DNA of 64,000 nucleotides from Natronohydrobacter sp. (lineage in GTDB: Bacteria > Pseudomonadota > Alphaproteobacteria > Rhodobacterales > Rhodobacteraceae). How positions within the stretch are numbered: position 1 is the first letter of the stretch; each line of letters starts with the position of its first letter. Below the pieces are notes generated by a model. That model worked only from the letters and a program-made list of their open reading frames with translations, did no database searches and had not been told where the DNA came from. The stretch is from assembly GCA_030603695.1 (NCBI GenBank), contig JAUVXF010000010.1, forward strand, positions 1 to 64,000, given 5' to 3'. Below are positions 19,275 to 29,259 of the stretch, in pieces. The position numbers were made by a program, and so were the translations under genes.

Positions 19275-20623
19275 CAAAAATCGCCTTTATCGGCGCGGGT
19301 TCCACCGTGTTCATGAAAAACCTGATCGGCGATGCGCTTTTGCGCCCGGCCCTGTCAGAGGCCGATATCGCGCTGATGGATATTGATGCCGCGCGGCTGG
19401 AGGAAAGCGCGCTGGTCGCGCGCAAGCTGGTGGCCAGCCTTGGCGTGGGCGCGCGCGTGACAGCCACAACCAACCGCCGCGCGGCACTGGAAGGGGCCGA
19501 TTTCGTGATCGTGGCCTTCCAGATCGGGGGCTATAAGCCCTGCACTGTCACCGATTTCGAAATCCCCAAGGCTTACGGGTTGCGCCAGACCATTGCCGAT
19601 ACGCTGGGCGTGGGGGGCATTATGCGCGGCTTGCGCACTGTGCCCCATCTGTGGGCCTTGGCCGAAGATATGCGCGCGGTTTGCCCCGATGCGCTGATGC
19701 TGAACTATGTCAACCCGATGGCCATAAATACATGGGCGCTGGCCGCGCGATATCCCGATATTCGCCAAGTGGGCCTGTGCCATTCGGTGCAAGGCACGGC
19801 CTTTGAACTGGCGCGCGATCTGGGGCTTTCGCTGGCCGATCTGCGCTACCGCGCGGCGGGCATAAACCATATGGCATTTTATCTGGATTTGCAGGTGCGC
19901 GATGGCGCGGGCTGGCGTGATCTCTATCCCAGCCTGCGTGCGGGCTATCGCGCGGGCGCCATCCCGCTGGAAAGCCATTGGAACCCCCGCTGCCCCAATC
20001 TGGTGCGCTATGAGGTGATGGAGCATTTCGGGCATTTCGTGACAGAATCTTCCGAGCATTTTGCCGAATATGTGCCGTGGTTCATCAAATCCCACCGTCC
20101 CGATCTGATAGAGGCGTTTCGCATTCCGCTGGATGAATACCCCAAACGCTGCGAAGAACAGATAGCCGCATGGGGCGCGCAGGCGCAGGCGCTGAAATCC
20201 GCGCCGCGCATAGACCACGCGCCTTCGAATGAATATGCCGCCACGATCATGGACAGCATTGTTACCGGCACGCCTTCGGTGATTTACGGCAACCACGCCA
20301 ATCAGGGCTATATCCCGCAACTGCCACAAGGGGCTGCGGTGGAAGTGCCAACGCTGGTAGATGCAAACGGGCTGCACCCCACTGTCGTGCCCGATTTGCC
20401 GCCCCATCTGGTAGCGCTGATGCGCACCAATCTGAATGTGCAGGAACTGACCGTGCATGCCCTGCTGACAGAAAACCGCGACCATATCTATCACGCGGCC
20501 ATGCTAGACCCTCACACCGCCGCCGAGCTGGATTTGCGCCAGATCCGCGCGCTGGTGGATGAGATGCTGGCCGCACATGGCCCATGGTTGCCCGATTGGT
20601 GCCACACCCGGCGCGCCGCATAA
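19271..20623 (+). CDS. melA: GH4 alpha-galactosidase (MelA-like)
   Basis: 450 residues, usual GH4 length. N-terminal NAD-binding loop KIAFIGAGSTVF, Asp of ALMDIDAARL, catalytic/metal motifs VNPMAINTWAL, GLCHSVQGTA (metal Cys-His) and GINHMAFYL. GH4 enzymes use NAD+ and Mn2+ in a redox-assisted hydrolysis of unmodified or phosphorylated sugars; the Cys-His pair and the neighbouring non-phosphorylating galactose pathway point to a cytoplasmic alpha-galactosidase. An alpha-glucuronidase or other GH4 activity cannot be ruled out. Confidence 0.85.
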   Translation: MTKIAFIGAGSTVFMKNLIGDALLRPALSEADIALMDIDAARLEESALVARKLVASLGVGARVTATTNRRAALEGADFVIVAFQIGGYKPCTVTDFEIPKAYGLRQTIADTLGVGGIMRGLRTVPHLWALAEDMRAVCPDALMLNYVNPMAINTWALAARYPDIRQVGLCHSVQGTAFELARDLGLSLADLRYRAAGINHMAFYLDLQVRDGAGWRDLYPSLRAGYRAGAIPLESHWNPRCPNLVRYEVMEHFGHFVTESSEHFAEYVPWFIKSHRPDLIEAFRIPLDEYPKRCEEQIAAWGAQAQALKSAPRIDHAPSNEYAATIMDSIVTGTPSVIYGNHANQGYIPQLPQGAAVEVPTLVDANGLHPTVVPDLPPHLVALMRTNLNVQELTVHALLTENRDHIYHAAMLDPHTAAELDLRQIRALVDEMLAAHGPWLPDWCHTRRAA

Positions 20624-20666
20624 ACGCGGCCCCCCTTCTCTATCGCCGCAAGGATAAAGGCTTAAC

Positions 20667-22376
20667 ATGAAAAAACCCCGCCGCTCTGCCGCATGGTATG
20701 GCAAGCTTGACAAGGATGGCTTCATCCACCGGTCATGGATGAAGAATCAGGGCTTTCCTGATCATGCCTTTGATGGCCGCCCGATCATCGGCATTTGCAA
20801 CACATGGTCAGAACTTACGCCCTGCAATTCCGGGCTGCGCACCCTGGCCGAGGCCGTAAAGCGCGGCGTCTGGGAAGCGGGCGGATTTCCGGTGGAATTT
20901 CCTGTCACCTCTTTGGGTGAAACACAGATGAAACCCACGGCGATGCTGTTTCGCAATCTGCTGGCGATGGATGTGGAAGAATGTATCCGCGCTTATGGCA
21001 TTGACGGGGTTGTGCTGCTGGGCGGCTGTGACAAGACAACACCGGGGCAAGTGATGGGCGCAGCCTCTGTGGATCTGCCGGCGATTGTTGTAAGCTCTGG
21101 CCCCATGCTGAATGGCAAATGGCGCGGGCGCGATATCGGCTCTGGCACAGATGTCTGGAAGTTTTCCGAATCCGTGCGCGCGGGCGAGATGACATTGCAA
21201 GATTTCATGGCGGCGGAATCGGGCATGTCGCGCTCTGCCGGGGTGTGCATGACAATGGGCACGGCCAGCACAATGGCCGCGCTGGTAGAGGCGATGGGCC
21301 TTGCATTGCCCACCAATGCCGCCCTTCCGGCGGTAGATGCACGGCGCACGGCCTTGGCGCACCATACCGGGCGGCGCATTGTCGAGATGGTGGAAGAAGA
21401 CCTGAAACCTTCGGATATCCTGACGCGCGCCGCATTTGAAAATGCGATCCTTGCCAATGCCGCTGTCGGCGGCTCTACGAATGCGGTGGTGCATCTGCTG
21501 GCGATTGCGGGGCGTGTGGGGGTTGATCTGGCCTTGGATGATATCGAACTTGGCCGCGATATCCCGCTTTTGGTGAATTGCATGCCATCGGGCAAATACC
21601 TGATGGAAGATTTCGCCTATGCGGGTGGCATGCCTGCGGTCTTGGCGCAATTGCGCGCCCATTTGCGGCCTGCGCGCACCGTGCTGGGGGGCGATATCGC
21701 AGCCTATGCCGAAGGGGCAGAGATTTATAACACCGATGTAATCCGGCCCATGTCAGACCCTGTGAAACCCGCCGCGGGCCTGCGCGTGCTGCGCGGCAAT
21801 CTGGCCCCAGATGGGGCGATTGTGAAACCCTCTGCCGCAACGGCAGACCTTCTGGAACATGAAGGCCCCGCCTATGTGTTCGAAACCATCGAACAGCTGA
21901 AAGCAGAGATTGACCGCGATGATTTGCCTGTCACGCCCGATACAGTGCTGGTGCTGAAAGGATGCGGGCCAAAGGGCTATCCGGGCATGCCAGAGGTGGG
22001 CAACATGCCGATCCCGGCCAAGCTGGTACGCGCGGGGGTGCGCGACATGCTGCGCATATCGGATGCGCGCATGTCCGGCACAGCCTTTGGCACAGTGGTT
22101 TTGCATGTCGCCCCCGAAGCGCAGGCAGGGGGGCCGCTTGCACTGGTGCGCACGGGCGACCGTATTCGCGTATCTGTCAGCAAAGGCGAAGTGGCCTTGC
22201 TGGTTGATGCCGCAGAACTGGACGCACGGCGTGCAAACTGGCGCCCCGATCCGCCCCATTACACGCGCGGATATGCAAAACTATATGTCGATCATGTGCT
22301 TCAGGCCGATAAAGGCGCGGATCTGGATTTCCTTGTCGGCAAAGATACCCGTCCCGTGACCAGAGAGAGCCATTGA
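20667..22376 (+). CDS. IlvD/Edd-family sugar acid dehydratase (probable D-galactonate dehydratase)
   Basis: 569 residues. Closely follows the L-arabinonate dehydratase branch of the IlvD/Edd family: GICNTWSELTPCNSGLR, VLLGGCDKTTPGQVMGAAS, GTASTMAALVEAMGL and CGPKGYPGMPEVGNM. Those enzymes hold an iron-sulfur cluster (the Cys residues of TPCN, GGCDK and the GVCMTMGTAS stretch) and some accept D-galactonate and D-fuconate. Next to a KDGal kinase and aldolase it most likely makes 2-keto-3-deoxygalactonate. It replaces the enolase-type DgoD of E. coli. Behind AAGGATAAAGG; overlaps the next gene (TGATG). Confidence 0.85.
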   Translation: MKKPRRSAAWYGKLDKDGFIHRSWMKNQGFPDHAFDGRPIIGICNTWSELTPCNSGLRTLAEAVKRGVWEAGGFPVEFPVTSLGETQMKPTAMLFRNLLAMDVEECIRAYGIDGVVLLGGCDKTTPGQVMGAASVDLPAIVVSSGPMLNGKWRGRDIGSGTDVWKFSESVRAGEMTLQDFMAAESGMSRSAGVCMTMGTASTMAALVEAMGLALPTNAALPAVDARRTALAHHTGRRIVEMVEEDLKPSDILTRAAFENAILANAAVGGSTNAVVHLLAIAGRVGVDLALDDIELGRDIPLLVNCMPSGKYLMEDFAYAGGMPAVLAQLRAHLRPARTVLGGDIAAYAEGAEIYNTDVIRPMSDPVKPAAGLRVLRGNLAPDGAIVKPSAATADLLEHEGPAYVFETIEQLKAEIDRDDLPVTPDTVLVLKGCGPKGYPGMPEVGNMPIPAKLVRAGVRDMLRISDARMSGTAFGTVVLHVAPEAQAGGPLALVRTGDRIRVSVSKGEVALLVDAAELDARRANWRPDPPHYTRGYAKLYVDHVLQADKGADLDFLVGKDTRPVTRESH

Positions 22377-23143
22377 TGACCCATCCCATTTACCCAGATC
22401 TCACGGGCGCTTCCGTCTTTATAACGGGGGGCGGCTCTGGCATTGGCGCAGGGCTGACAGAGGCATTTTTGCGTCAGGGCGCGCGCGTGGCCTTTGTTCA
22501 ACGCTCTGACGCCAGCGCGTTTTGTGACCAGATGGCGCAAAGCACCGGCAACCGCCCCTTGTTCATCGCCTGTGACATCACCAACCCCGATGCGCTGCAA
22601 TCGGCCATCGCGCAGGCGGCGGCAGCGCATGGCCCCGTGCAAGTGCTGGTGAACAATGCCGCCAATGACCAGCGCCACAGCCTTGCAGAGGTGACGCCGG
22701 ATTTCATGGATTGGGCGCTGGCGATCAATTTCAAATCCTATGTCTATGCCGCCCAAGCCGTGATCCCGCAGATGCAGGCCATGGGTGGGGGGGCGATTAT
22801 CAACATCACCTCGATCAGCTATATGATGGGCAATGCGGGCTATCCGATCTACACGGCCGCCAATTCCGCGCTTAATGGCCTGACACGCAGCCTTGCGCGC
22901 GAATTTGGGCCAGACCGCATACGCATCAACGCGCTTGCGCCGGGCTGGGTTATGACACCCAAGCAACTGGAACACTGGGTCACTCCCGAAGGGCTGGCCG
23001 CCCATCTGGCCCGCCAATGCCTGCCCGACACACTCGCCCCCGAAGATATCGCAGGCGGCGTGCTGTTTCTGGCCTCTCAGGCCAGCCGCGCCATGACGGG
23101 CCAAGCGCTGGTCATTGATGGCGGCGTGGTGGTGACAGGATGA
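22376..23143 (+). CDS. SDR oxidoreductase, probable D-galactose 1-dehydrogenase
   Basis: 255 residues, classical short-chain dehydrogenase: cofactor loop ITGGGSGIGAGL, NNAAN, catalytic Ser in NITSISYMM, YTAANSALNG (Tyr-x3-Asn in place of the usual Lys position: read Y-TAA-N), and C-terminal LVIDGGVVV. By position it should oxidise galactose to galactonolactone, the first De Ley-Doudoroff step. The ATG at 22376 is preferred over the TTG one codon before. The apparent Tyr-x3-Asn replacement of the canonical Tyr-x3-Lys is unusual and worth checking; other sugar dehydrogenase roles are possible. Confidence 0.8.
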   Translation: MTHPIYPDLTGASVFITGGGSGIGAGLTEAFLRQGARVAFVQRSDASAFCDQMAQSTGNRPLFIACDITNPDALQSAIAQAAAAHGPVQVLVNNAANDQRHSLAEVTPDFMDWALAINFKSYVYAAQAVIPQMQAMGGGAIINITSISYMMGNAGYPIYTAANSALNGLTRSLAREFGPDRIRINALAPGWVMTPKQLEHWVTPEGLAAHLARQCLPDTLAPEDIAGGVLFLASQASRAMTGQALVIDGGVVVTG

Positions 23144-24066
23144 CCCCGCCCGCCACCACACACATAGACTGGATCGCCGCCGATTGGGGCACATCGCATT
23201 TGCGCGTCTGGGCACTGGCGGGGGCGCGCGTGATCCATCACGCCGCGTCAGATCAGGGCATGGCGCGGCTGGCGCGCAGCGAATTTGAAGCTGCGCTTCT
23301 GGCCTTGATCGGGCCTTGGCTGCCAGAGGGGCAGGTGACACCTGTTATCGCCTGCGGTATGGTCGGCTCTCGCCAAGGCTGGGTGGAAGCGCCCTATCGC
23401 GCGGTTCCCTGCCTGCCACAGGGCGCAAGCCTGATCCCAGCGCCCTGCCGCGATTTGCGCCTGTCCGTGCATGTCGTGCCGGGGCTGAAGCAAACGCAGC
23501 CCGCAGATGTGATCCGGGGCGAGGAAACGCAGATCGCGGGTTTTCTGGCCCATAATCCCGGCTGGGACGGGGTGATCTGCCTGCCCGGCACGCATAGCAA
23601 ATGGGTGCATCTCAGCGCCGGAGAGGTTGTCAGCTTCCAGACCTTCCTGACAGGCGAGATGTTCGCGCTATTGTCCGAACACTCTGTCTTGCGCCATTCG
23701 GTTGGTGGCTGGGAGGATGCCGGATTTGCCGAAGGCGTGGCACAGGGGATGGAACGGCCAGAACGGCTGATGGCGCGGCTGTTCACCATCCGCGCCGAAG
23801 GGCTGCTGGCCGGGCTTGATCCGGGCCATGCCCGCGCGCGGCTGTCTGGCCTGCTGATCGGGGCGGAACTGGCGGCGGCCAAACCCTATTGGCTGGGCCA
23901 GCGCGTGGCGCTGATTGGCGCGCCAGAGGTGATGGGCGCCTATAGCGCCGCCCTTGTTGGCCTGTCCGTGCCTGTTACCACCCATGATGCAACTGAAATG
24001 ACGCTGGCTGGCCTCTCAGCCGCGCGTGCCCATCTGCCCGAAGGACAGCGCCCATGCGTGAACTGA
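23140..24066 (+). CDS. dgoK: 2-keto-3-deoxygalactonate kinase DgoK
   Basis: 308 residues. [15 protein letters not shown] is the phosphate-binding start of Dgo[24 protein letters not shown] and [17 protein letters not shown] are family hallmarks. Phosphorylates KDGal to KDPGal with ATP. Its start overlaps the SDR stop by four bases and its end overlaps dgoA by 13 bases. Confidence 0.93.
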   Translation: MTPPATTHIDWIAADWGTSHLRVWALAGARVIHHAASDQGMARLARSEFEAALLALIGPWLPEGQVTPVIACGMVGSRQGWVEAPYRAVPCLPQGASLIPAPCRDLRLSVHVVPGLKQTQPADVIRGEETQIAGFLAHNPGWDGVICLPGTHSKWVHLSAGEVVSFQTFLTGEMFALLSEHSVLRHSVGGWEDAGFAEGVAQGMERPERLMARLFTIRAEGLLAGLDPGHARARLSGLLIGAELAAAKPYWLGQRVALIGAPEVMGAYSAALVGLSVPVTTHDATEMTLAGLSAARAHLPEGQRPCVN

Positions 24067-24653
24067 TCGCCATTTTGCGCGGCATTACCCCGCCAGAGGC
24101 GCTGGACGTCACCCAAGCCCTGATTGCGGCGGGAATAACCAAAATCGAAGTGCCGCTAAATTCGCCCGATGCGCTGGACAGTATCGCGGCCATGGTCGCA
24201 GCCTTCGGGGCGCAGGCACAGATTGGCGCAGGCACGGTGCTGGATGCGGCACAGGTGCGCGCCGTGGCCGCAACTGGCGCGCGGCTGGTTGTCTCGCCCG
24301 ATTGCAACCCCGATGTTATTGCCGCCACCCGCGCGGCAGGGCTGGACAGTTACCCCGGCATCTTCACCCCGTCAGAGGCTTTTGCCGCCATCCGCGCTGG
24401 CGCAACCGGGCTAAAGCTGTTTCCGGCCTTCAAGATGGGCGCAGACGGGTTGCAGGCCATGCGCGCGGTCTTGCCGCGCGATTGCGCCGTGTATGCGGTG
24501 GGCGGCGTTGGCGCGCCCGATTTCGCCACATGGCGCAAGGCGGGGGCCACAGGCTTTGGCCTTGGCACAGCGCTGTATTCCCCCGGCGCAAGTGCAGCCG
24601 ATGTGGGCGCGCGCGCGCGCGTCGCCGTGGCCGCATGGGATAGCTGCGCATGA
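24054..24653 (+). CDS. dgoA: 2-dehydro-3-deoxy-6-phosphogalactonate aldolase DgoA
   Basis: 199 residues, KDPG/KDPGal aldolase TIM barrel. [15 protein letters not shown] contains the general-base region, IGAGTVLDA follows, and the Schiff-base Lys sits in GLKLFPA. Splits KDPGal into pyruvate and glyceraldehyde-3-phosphate. Overlaps both neighbours, a sign of tight translational coupling. Confidence 0.92.
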   Translation: MRELIAILRGITPPEALDVTQALIAAGITKIEVPLNSPDALDSIAAMVAAFGAQAQIGAGTVLDAAQVRAVAATGARLVVSPDCNPDVIAATRAAGLDSYPGIFTPSEAFAAIRAGATGLKLFPAFKMGADGLQAMRAVLPRDCAVYAVGGVGAPDFATWRKAGATGFGLGTALYSPGASAADVGARARVAVAAWDSCA

Positions 24654-25492
24654 TAGCGCTGAATGACATTCGCTGCGATCTGGGCGAGGGCGCTTTCTGG
24701 CATCCGCACCGGGGCGAATTTTTCTGGTTTGATATCACAGGGTGCAAATTGCACAGCCTTGCGCGCAGTTGGGAGTTTGGCGACATGCCCTCTGCCATGG
24801 GCTGGGTGGATTATGCCCGCGTGCTGATCGCTTCTGAAACGCGGCTTGCGCTGTTTGATCTGGAAACGGGCCAATCCCGCACCCTCTGCGCGCTGGAGGC
24901 CGAGAACCCGAAAACCCGCTCCAATGACGGGCGCGCAGACCCGCAGGGCGGGTTCTGGATTGGCACGATGGGCAAAAGGGCCGAAGCGGGAGCAGGGGCA
25001 ATCTGGCGCTATCGGGGTGGCGAATTGCGCCAGCTTTACAGCGCCATCACCATCCCCAACGCCATCAGCTTTGCCCCCGATGGGCAGAGCGCCTGCTTTA
25101 CCGATACCGTGACCCGCCGCATTTTGCGCGTGAGCTTGGATACCGCAGGCTGGCCCAAGGGCGCGCCCGAATGCTGGCTGGATCTGACCGCAGAGGGGCT
25201 GAACCCCGATGGCGCGGTGTTTGATGCACAGGGGCGCTTCTGGGTGGCGCAATGGGGCGCAGGCCGTGTGGCCTGCTATGCCCCGGATGGGCAATTTCTG
25301 CGCGCGGTTTCTGTGCCTGCCGCCCATGCCTCTTGCCCGGCCTTTGGCGGGCCGGATTTGCGCAGCCTTTATTGCACCACGGCACGCCAAGGGCGCGCGC
25401 AGCCCCATAGCCTTGATGGGGCGTGTTTTGTCGCGCCAGATATCGCGCAAGGTCTGGCAGAGCATCAGATCAGGCTGGACGATCATGGCTGA
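24650..25492 (+). CDS. SMP-30/gluconolactonase-family lactonase (galactonolactonase)
   Basis: 280 residues; six-bladed propeller enzyme. N-terminal metal Glu in [29 protein letters not shown] and ALSFTDTVTR-type motifs (here [12 protein letters not shown]) are family signatures. It would hydrolyse the galactonolactone made by the SDR. Start ATG overlaps dgoA stop; its last bases overlap galM by eight. Confidence 0.88.
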   Translation: MIALNDIRCDLGEGAFWHPHRGEFFWFDITGCKLHSLARSWEFGDMPSAMGWVDYARVLIASETRLALFDLETGQSRTLCALEAENPKTRSNDGRADPQGGFWIGTMGKRAEAGAGAIWRYRGGELRQLYSAITIPNAISFAPDGQSACFTDTVTRRILRVSLDTAGWPKGAPECWLDLTAEGLNPDGAVFDAQGRFWVAQWGAGRVACYAPDGQFLRAVSVPAAHASCPAFGGPDLRSLYCTTARQGRAQPHSLDGACFVAPDIAQGLAEHQIRLDDHG

Positions 25493-26486
25493 TGTCTTTG
25501 GCCATTTGCCAAACGGCCAGACTGTCCACCGCCTGCGCCTGCACGGCGGCGGGATGGTGGCCCATGTGCTGACACTGGGCGCGATCGTGCAGGATTTGCG
25601 GCTGGAGGGGGTGGGACATCCGCTTGTATTGGGCGCAGATACGCTTGCCCCCTATCTGGGGCCAATGCAGTATTTCGGGGCCATGGTGGGGCGCTATGCC
25701 AACCGTATCGCACAGGGGCAATTCAGCTTGGGCGGGCGGCGCTTCCAGCTTGCGCAAAATGCCGCCGGGGGCCATTGCCTGCATGGCGGGCCGCAGGGCA
25801 GCGCACAGGCGATCTGGGATATTCGCGCGCAAAGCGCCCATAGCGTGACACTGGCCCTGCATATGCCGGATGGCGATATGGGCTTTCCCGGCGCGCTGGA
25901 TGTCGCGGTCACGCTTGCCCTGTCAGCTGGCGCGCTAAGCATTACCACCATTGCCCAAACCACGCAGGCCACACCGTGCAGCTTTGCCCATCACGGGTAT
26001 TTTGCGCTTGATGACAGCGGCACGCTGGCGCGCCACAGCCTGCGCCTTGCCGCCAGACAGTATCTGCCCACGGATGAACACGCTTTGCCCACAGGCCAGA
26101 TTGCCCCGGTTGCGGGCACAGAGTTTGACTACCTTGCAGGCAAAACCCTGCAAGGCGCAAATCTGGATCACAATTTCTGCCTGTCAGACAGGCCGCATAG
26201 CGCCTGCCGCCCTGTGGCATGGCTGCACTCTGATCACCTGCGGCTGGAAGTGGCCACCACCCAGCCGGGGCTACAGGTTTACACGGCCAACCACCTGCCA
26301 CAAGCAGAGGGGCCACAAGGGCTGGGCGGGCGGCGCTATGCCCGCCACTGCGCCATTGCGCTGGAAACTCAGGCCTGGCCCGATGCCCCCAACCAGCCCC
26401 ATTTCCCCGCCGCCATGCTGCACCCCGGCCAAAGCTACCAGCATTGCACGCGTTACACCTTTTCCAGAACGGAGCCTGCCCCATGA
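25485..26486 (+). CDS. galM: Aldose 1-epimerase (galactose mutarotase)
   Basis: 333 residues. GalM patterns: YANRIAQGQFSLGG, NAAGGHCLHGGPQG (catalytic His), the second His in CSFAHHGYFALDD, and a late Glu in NHLPQAEGPQG. Equilibrates alpha- and beta-galactose released by the two glycosidases so the dehydrogenase gets its anomer. The ORF-track start 92 codons upstream lies inside the lactonase gene; ATG 25485 aligns with family N-termini. Overlaps the GH42 start (ATGA). Confidence 0.9.
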   Translation: MADVFGHLPNGQTVHRLRLHGGGMVAHVLTLGAIVQDLRLEGVGHPLVLGADTLAPYLGPMQYFGAMVGRYANRIAQGQFSLGGRRFQLAQNAAGGHCLHGGPQGSAQAIWDIRAQSAHSVTLALHMPDGDMGFPGALDVAVTLALSAGALSITTIAQTTQATPCSFAHHGYFALDDSGTLARHSLRLAARQYLPTDEHALPTGQIAPVAGTEFDYLAGKTLQGANLDHNFCLSDRPHSACRPVAWLHSDHLRLEVATTQPGLQVYTANHLPQAEGPQGLGGRRYARHCAIALETQAWPDAPNQPHFPAAMLHPGQSYQHCTRYTFSRTEPAP

Positions 26487-28384
26487 ACCGCGCCCTTGGT
26501 GTGTGCTATTACCCCGAACACTGGCCCGAAGATATCTGGCCCGAAGATGCAAGGCGCATGGTTGCAGCCGGGTTGCAATGGGTGCGCATTGGCGAATTCG
26601 CATGGTCGCGGCTGGAACCAAGCCCCGGCAAACTGTGCTTTGACTGGCTGGATCGCGCGATAGATGTTTTGGGCGCGGCCGGGCTGCAAGTGGTGCTGGG
26701 AACCCCCACCGCCACCCCCCCGCGCTGGATGCTGAAGCGCCACCCCGATATGCTGGCCATGGATGCCCAAGGGCGCCCGCGCGGCTTTGGCTCGCGCCGC
26801 CATTACTGCTTCAGCCATGCGGGCTATCTGGCCGAATGCAAGCGCATCGTATCGCTTCTGGCCGAGCGCTATGGCCGCAACCCCCATATCGCGGCATGGC
26901 AAACCGATAATGAATATGGCTGCCATGAGACGATTCTCAGCTACTCGCCTGCCGCGCGCGGGGCGTTTCGGGATTGGCTGGCGCAGAAATACCAAAGCCC
27001 AGAGGCGCTGAACCGCGCGTGGGGCAATGTGTTCTGGTCTATGGACTATGGCAGCTTTAACGAAATCGATCTGCCACATCTGACAGTAACAGAACCCAAC
27101 CCCGCGCATGTGATGGATTTCCGGCGTTTCAGTTCCGATCAGGTTGTGGCCTTCAACCGCGCGCAAGTGGATATATTGCGCCGCCACAGCACCGCGCCGA
27201 TTGCCCATAACTATATGGGCCGGATCACGGAATTTGACCATTACAAGGTTGGCGATGATCTGGATATCGCCAGTTGGGACAGCTACCCGATTGGCTTTCT
27301 CTCGGACAGGCTGGAAGCCAGCGCCGAACATAAAGCCGCGTTTCTGCGCCAGGGCGACCCGGATTTTCAGGCCTTCCACCATGATCTGTATCGCACCGTA
27401 GGCAAGGGCCGCTGGTGGGTGATGGAACAACAGCCCGGCCCGGTGAATTGGGCGCCCTATAACCCGGCCCCCCTGCCCGGCATGGTGCGGCTATGGACCT
27501 GGGAGGCATTTGCTCACGGGGCAGAGGCCGTATGCTATTTCCGCTGGCGCCAAGCCCCTTTCGCGCAAGAGCAGATGCATGCAGGGCTTTTGCGCCCCGA
27601 TAGCGCGCCTGCGCCGGGGTTGGCAGAGGCCATCCAAGTGGCGCAGGAACTGGCCCTTGCCCCGCAGGCGGGCTGCGCGGCGGGCGATGTGGCGCTGGTC
27701 TTTGATTATGAAAGCGCATGGGCTTGGGATACCCAACCCCAAGGCGCGGATTTCAGCTATTTCCGGCTGGTATTTGCATGGTATCGCGCCTTGCGGCGGC
27801 TGGGGCTGAATATTGATATCCTGCCGCCCGATACGGCTGATCTGTCGCGCTGGAAACTGGTGCTTGCGCCGGGGCTATTCACTCTCTCGGCGCAGTTGCG
27901 CGGCGCGCTGGCGGGCTGCGCGGGGCAAGTGCTGCTGGGGCCGCGCAGCAATTCCAAAACGCCCGATTTCGCCATTCCCACCCCTTTGCCCCCGGCCCTG
28001 CCTGGGCTGGATGCGCGCGTGATGCGGGTGGAAAGCCTGCCCCCCGGTGCAAACATTCCCTTGGAAGGGGGCGGCAATTTTGTGCATTGGGCCGAAGAGA
28101 TGGAAGGCCAAGCGCCCGTCACCTTGCGCAGGCAAGATGGGTTGCCCGCCATGATGGGCGGCAAGATCAGCTATCTGGCGGGATGGCCCGATGATCAGAC
28201 ATTGACCAGCATCTTGCGCGATCTGTGCCAGGCGCAAGGCATTGCCACCTGGGATTTGCCCGATGCCCTGCGCAAACGCGATAGCGGCGCGCGGCGCTTC
28301 TGGTTCAACCACGGGGCGACGCCGCTGGTTTGGGAGGGGCAGACCATCCCGCCTGCCGGGGTTATGTGGCAAGAGCGCGCATAG
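26483..28384 (+). CDS. GH42 beta-galactosidase
   Basis: 633 residues. A GH42 start (GVCYYPEHWPEDIW), acid/base Glu in TDNEYGCHE, nucleophile Glu in MEQQPGPVNWAPYNPAP, then a trimerisation domain (about 390-590) and a small C-terminal domain. The four-Cys zinc cluster of some GH42 enzymes is not seen. Without a signal peptide it acts in the cytoplasm on imported beta-galactosides. Last gene of the cassette; ends 14 bases from a convergent gene. Confidence 0.93.
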   Translation: MNRALGVCYYPEHWPEDIWPEDARRMVAAGLQWVRIGEFAWSRLEPSPGKLCFDWLDRAIDVLGAAGLQVVLGTPTATPPRWMLKRHPDMLAMDAQGRPRGFGSRRHYCFSHAGYLAECKRIVSLLAERYGRNPHIAAWQTDNEYGCHETILSYSPAARGAFRDWLAQKYQSPEALNRAWGNVFWSMDYGSFNEIDLPHLTVTEPNPAHVMDFRRFSSDQVVAFNRAQVDILRRHSTAPIAHNYMGRITEFDHYKVGDDLDIASWDSYPIGFLSDRLEASAEHKAAFLRQGDPDFQAFHHDLYRTVGKGRWWVMEQQPGPVNWAPYNPAPLPGMVRLWTWEAFAHGAEAVCYFRWRQAPFAQEQMHAGLLRPDSAPAPGLAEAIQVAQELALAPQAGCAAGDVALVFDYESAWAWDTQPQGADFSYFRLVFAWYRALRRLGLNIDILPPDTADLSRWKLVLAPGLFTLSAQLRGALAGCAGQVLLGPRSNSKTPDFAIPTPLPPALPGLDARVMRVESLPPGANIPLEGGGNFVHWAEEMEGQAPVTLRRQDGLPAMMGGKISYLAGWPDDQTLTSILRDLCQAQGIATWDLPDALRKRDSGARRFWFNHGATPLVWEGQTIPPAGVMWQERA

Positions 28385-28398
28385 CGGCGCAAGCCCCC

Positions 28399-29223
28399 CT
28401 AACTCGCGCGCGAAGCGATCACGCGGGCCAGATCGTCACTGGCGGTATCCGCACGGGTAAAGACGATATCCACATCTGCAAGCGCACCAATGCGCGCGCT
28501 GACCAACCCGCCAGCAGGCGCCACCCCGATAATGGCACCCGGCACCACCAGTCGCAGCGCCACAACCAGCCGCGCCAAGGTATCCAGCCTATCTTCGGTG
28601 CTGAGCGACAGGCCAATGATGCGCGGGCAGGTTTCTTCGGCATGGCGCACAAGGCCATCAAATTCAGTGCCGATCTGCAAATCTATTTGCCAGTTGTTTT
28701 CGCGGAAATGATCGGCCGCAATCGTAACCCCGATCCCATGATCCTCTCCCGGAACCGTGGCGAAAAGCGCGCTGCGCTCGGCATCGACAGCACGAAAATC
28801 TATCATGCGCTCTGCCCGCAAGGCGCGCATCAGCGCATAAAGATGGCCCGTGCCCAGCGTCACATCCATGAAGGACAATTCATCATTGTCCCATTTCTCA
28901 CCCAGTTTGCAGGCGGCGGCACTGATATAGCCAAAATACACGCCCCAGCGCGTAACCCCCTCTGCGCGGCGCGATTCTATAAACTGTTGTGCGGCTTGCG
29001 GGTGTGGCTGGATCAGGGCCTCACAAAACGCTTCAATACTTTCGGGGGTGATTTCCGGTGCAACCTGCGCCTCTTTTGCGCTGGAATGCGTGGCAAGCCG
29101 TTTAAGCACATCGCTGGCCAAAGCCTCTACGGCCTGTGGCGCAAATGTGCTGCGTTTGAGCGCGAAAAGGGATGCCGTGCGCGCATAGATCGCAGGATCA
29201 AAGACAAAATCTGCATCTGCCAT
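28399..29223 (-). CDS. SCHIC/B12-binding-fold protein, AerR/PpaA-like
   Basis: 274 residues from the ATG at 29223 behind GGGGGAGA. The N-terminal half is helical (about 1-125, with WGVYFGYISAAACKLGEKWD); the C-terminal half (about 145-270) is a Rossmann-type B12-binding fold with TVPGEDHGIGVTIAADHF, where the His matches the lower ligand position of cobalamin proteins and the AerR/PpaA/AppA SCHIC family. Those proteins control photosynthesis genes with PpsR/CrtJ in Rhodobacter using heme or cobalamin with light and oxygen. No photosynthesis genes are visible here, so the target is unknown. Convergent with the GH42 gene. Confidence 0.75.
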   Translation of the reverse strand: MADADFVFDPAIYARTASLFALKRSTFAPQAVEALASDVLKRLATHSSAKEAQVAPEITPESIEAFCEALIQPHPQAAQQFIESRRAEGVTRWGVYFGYISAAACKLGEKWDNDELSFMDVTLGTGHLYALMRALRAERMIDFRAVDAERSALFATVPGEDHGIGVTIAADHFRENNWQIDLQIGTEFDGLVRHAEETCPRIIGLSLSTEDRLDTLARLVVALRLVVPGAIIGVAPAGGLVSARIGALADVDIVFTRADTASDDLARVIASRAS

Positions 29224-29259
29224 GTATATCTCCCCCAAGCCCTGAGGATACATTGGCAT

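Noticed and set aside
19355-20494. 379-residue minus-strand ORF opposite the GH4 gene
   Set aside because: Shadow frame; the GH4 reading has all catalytic motifs.
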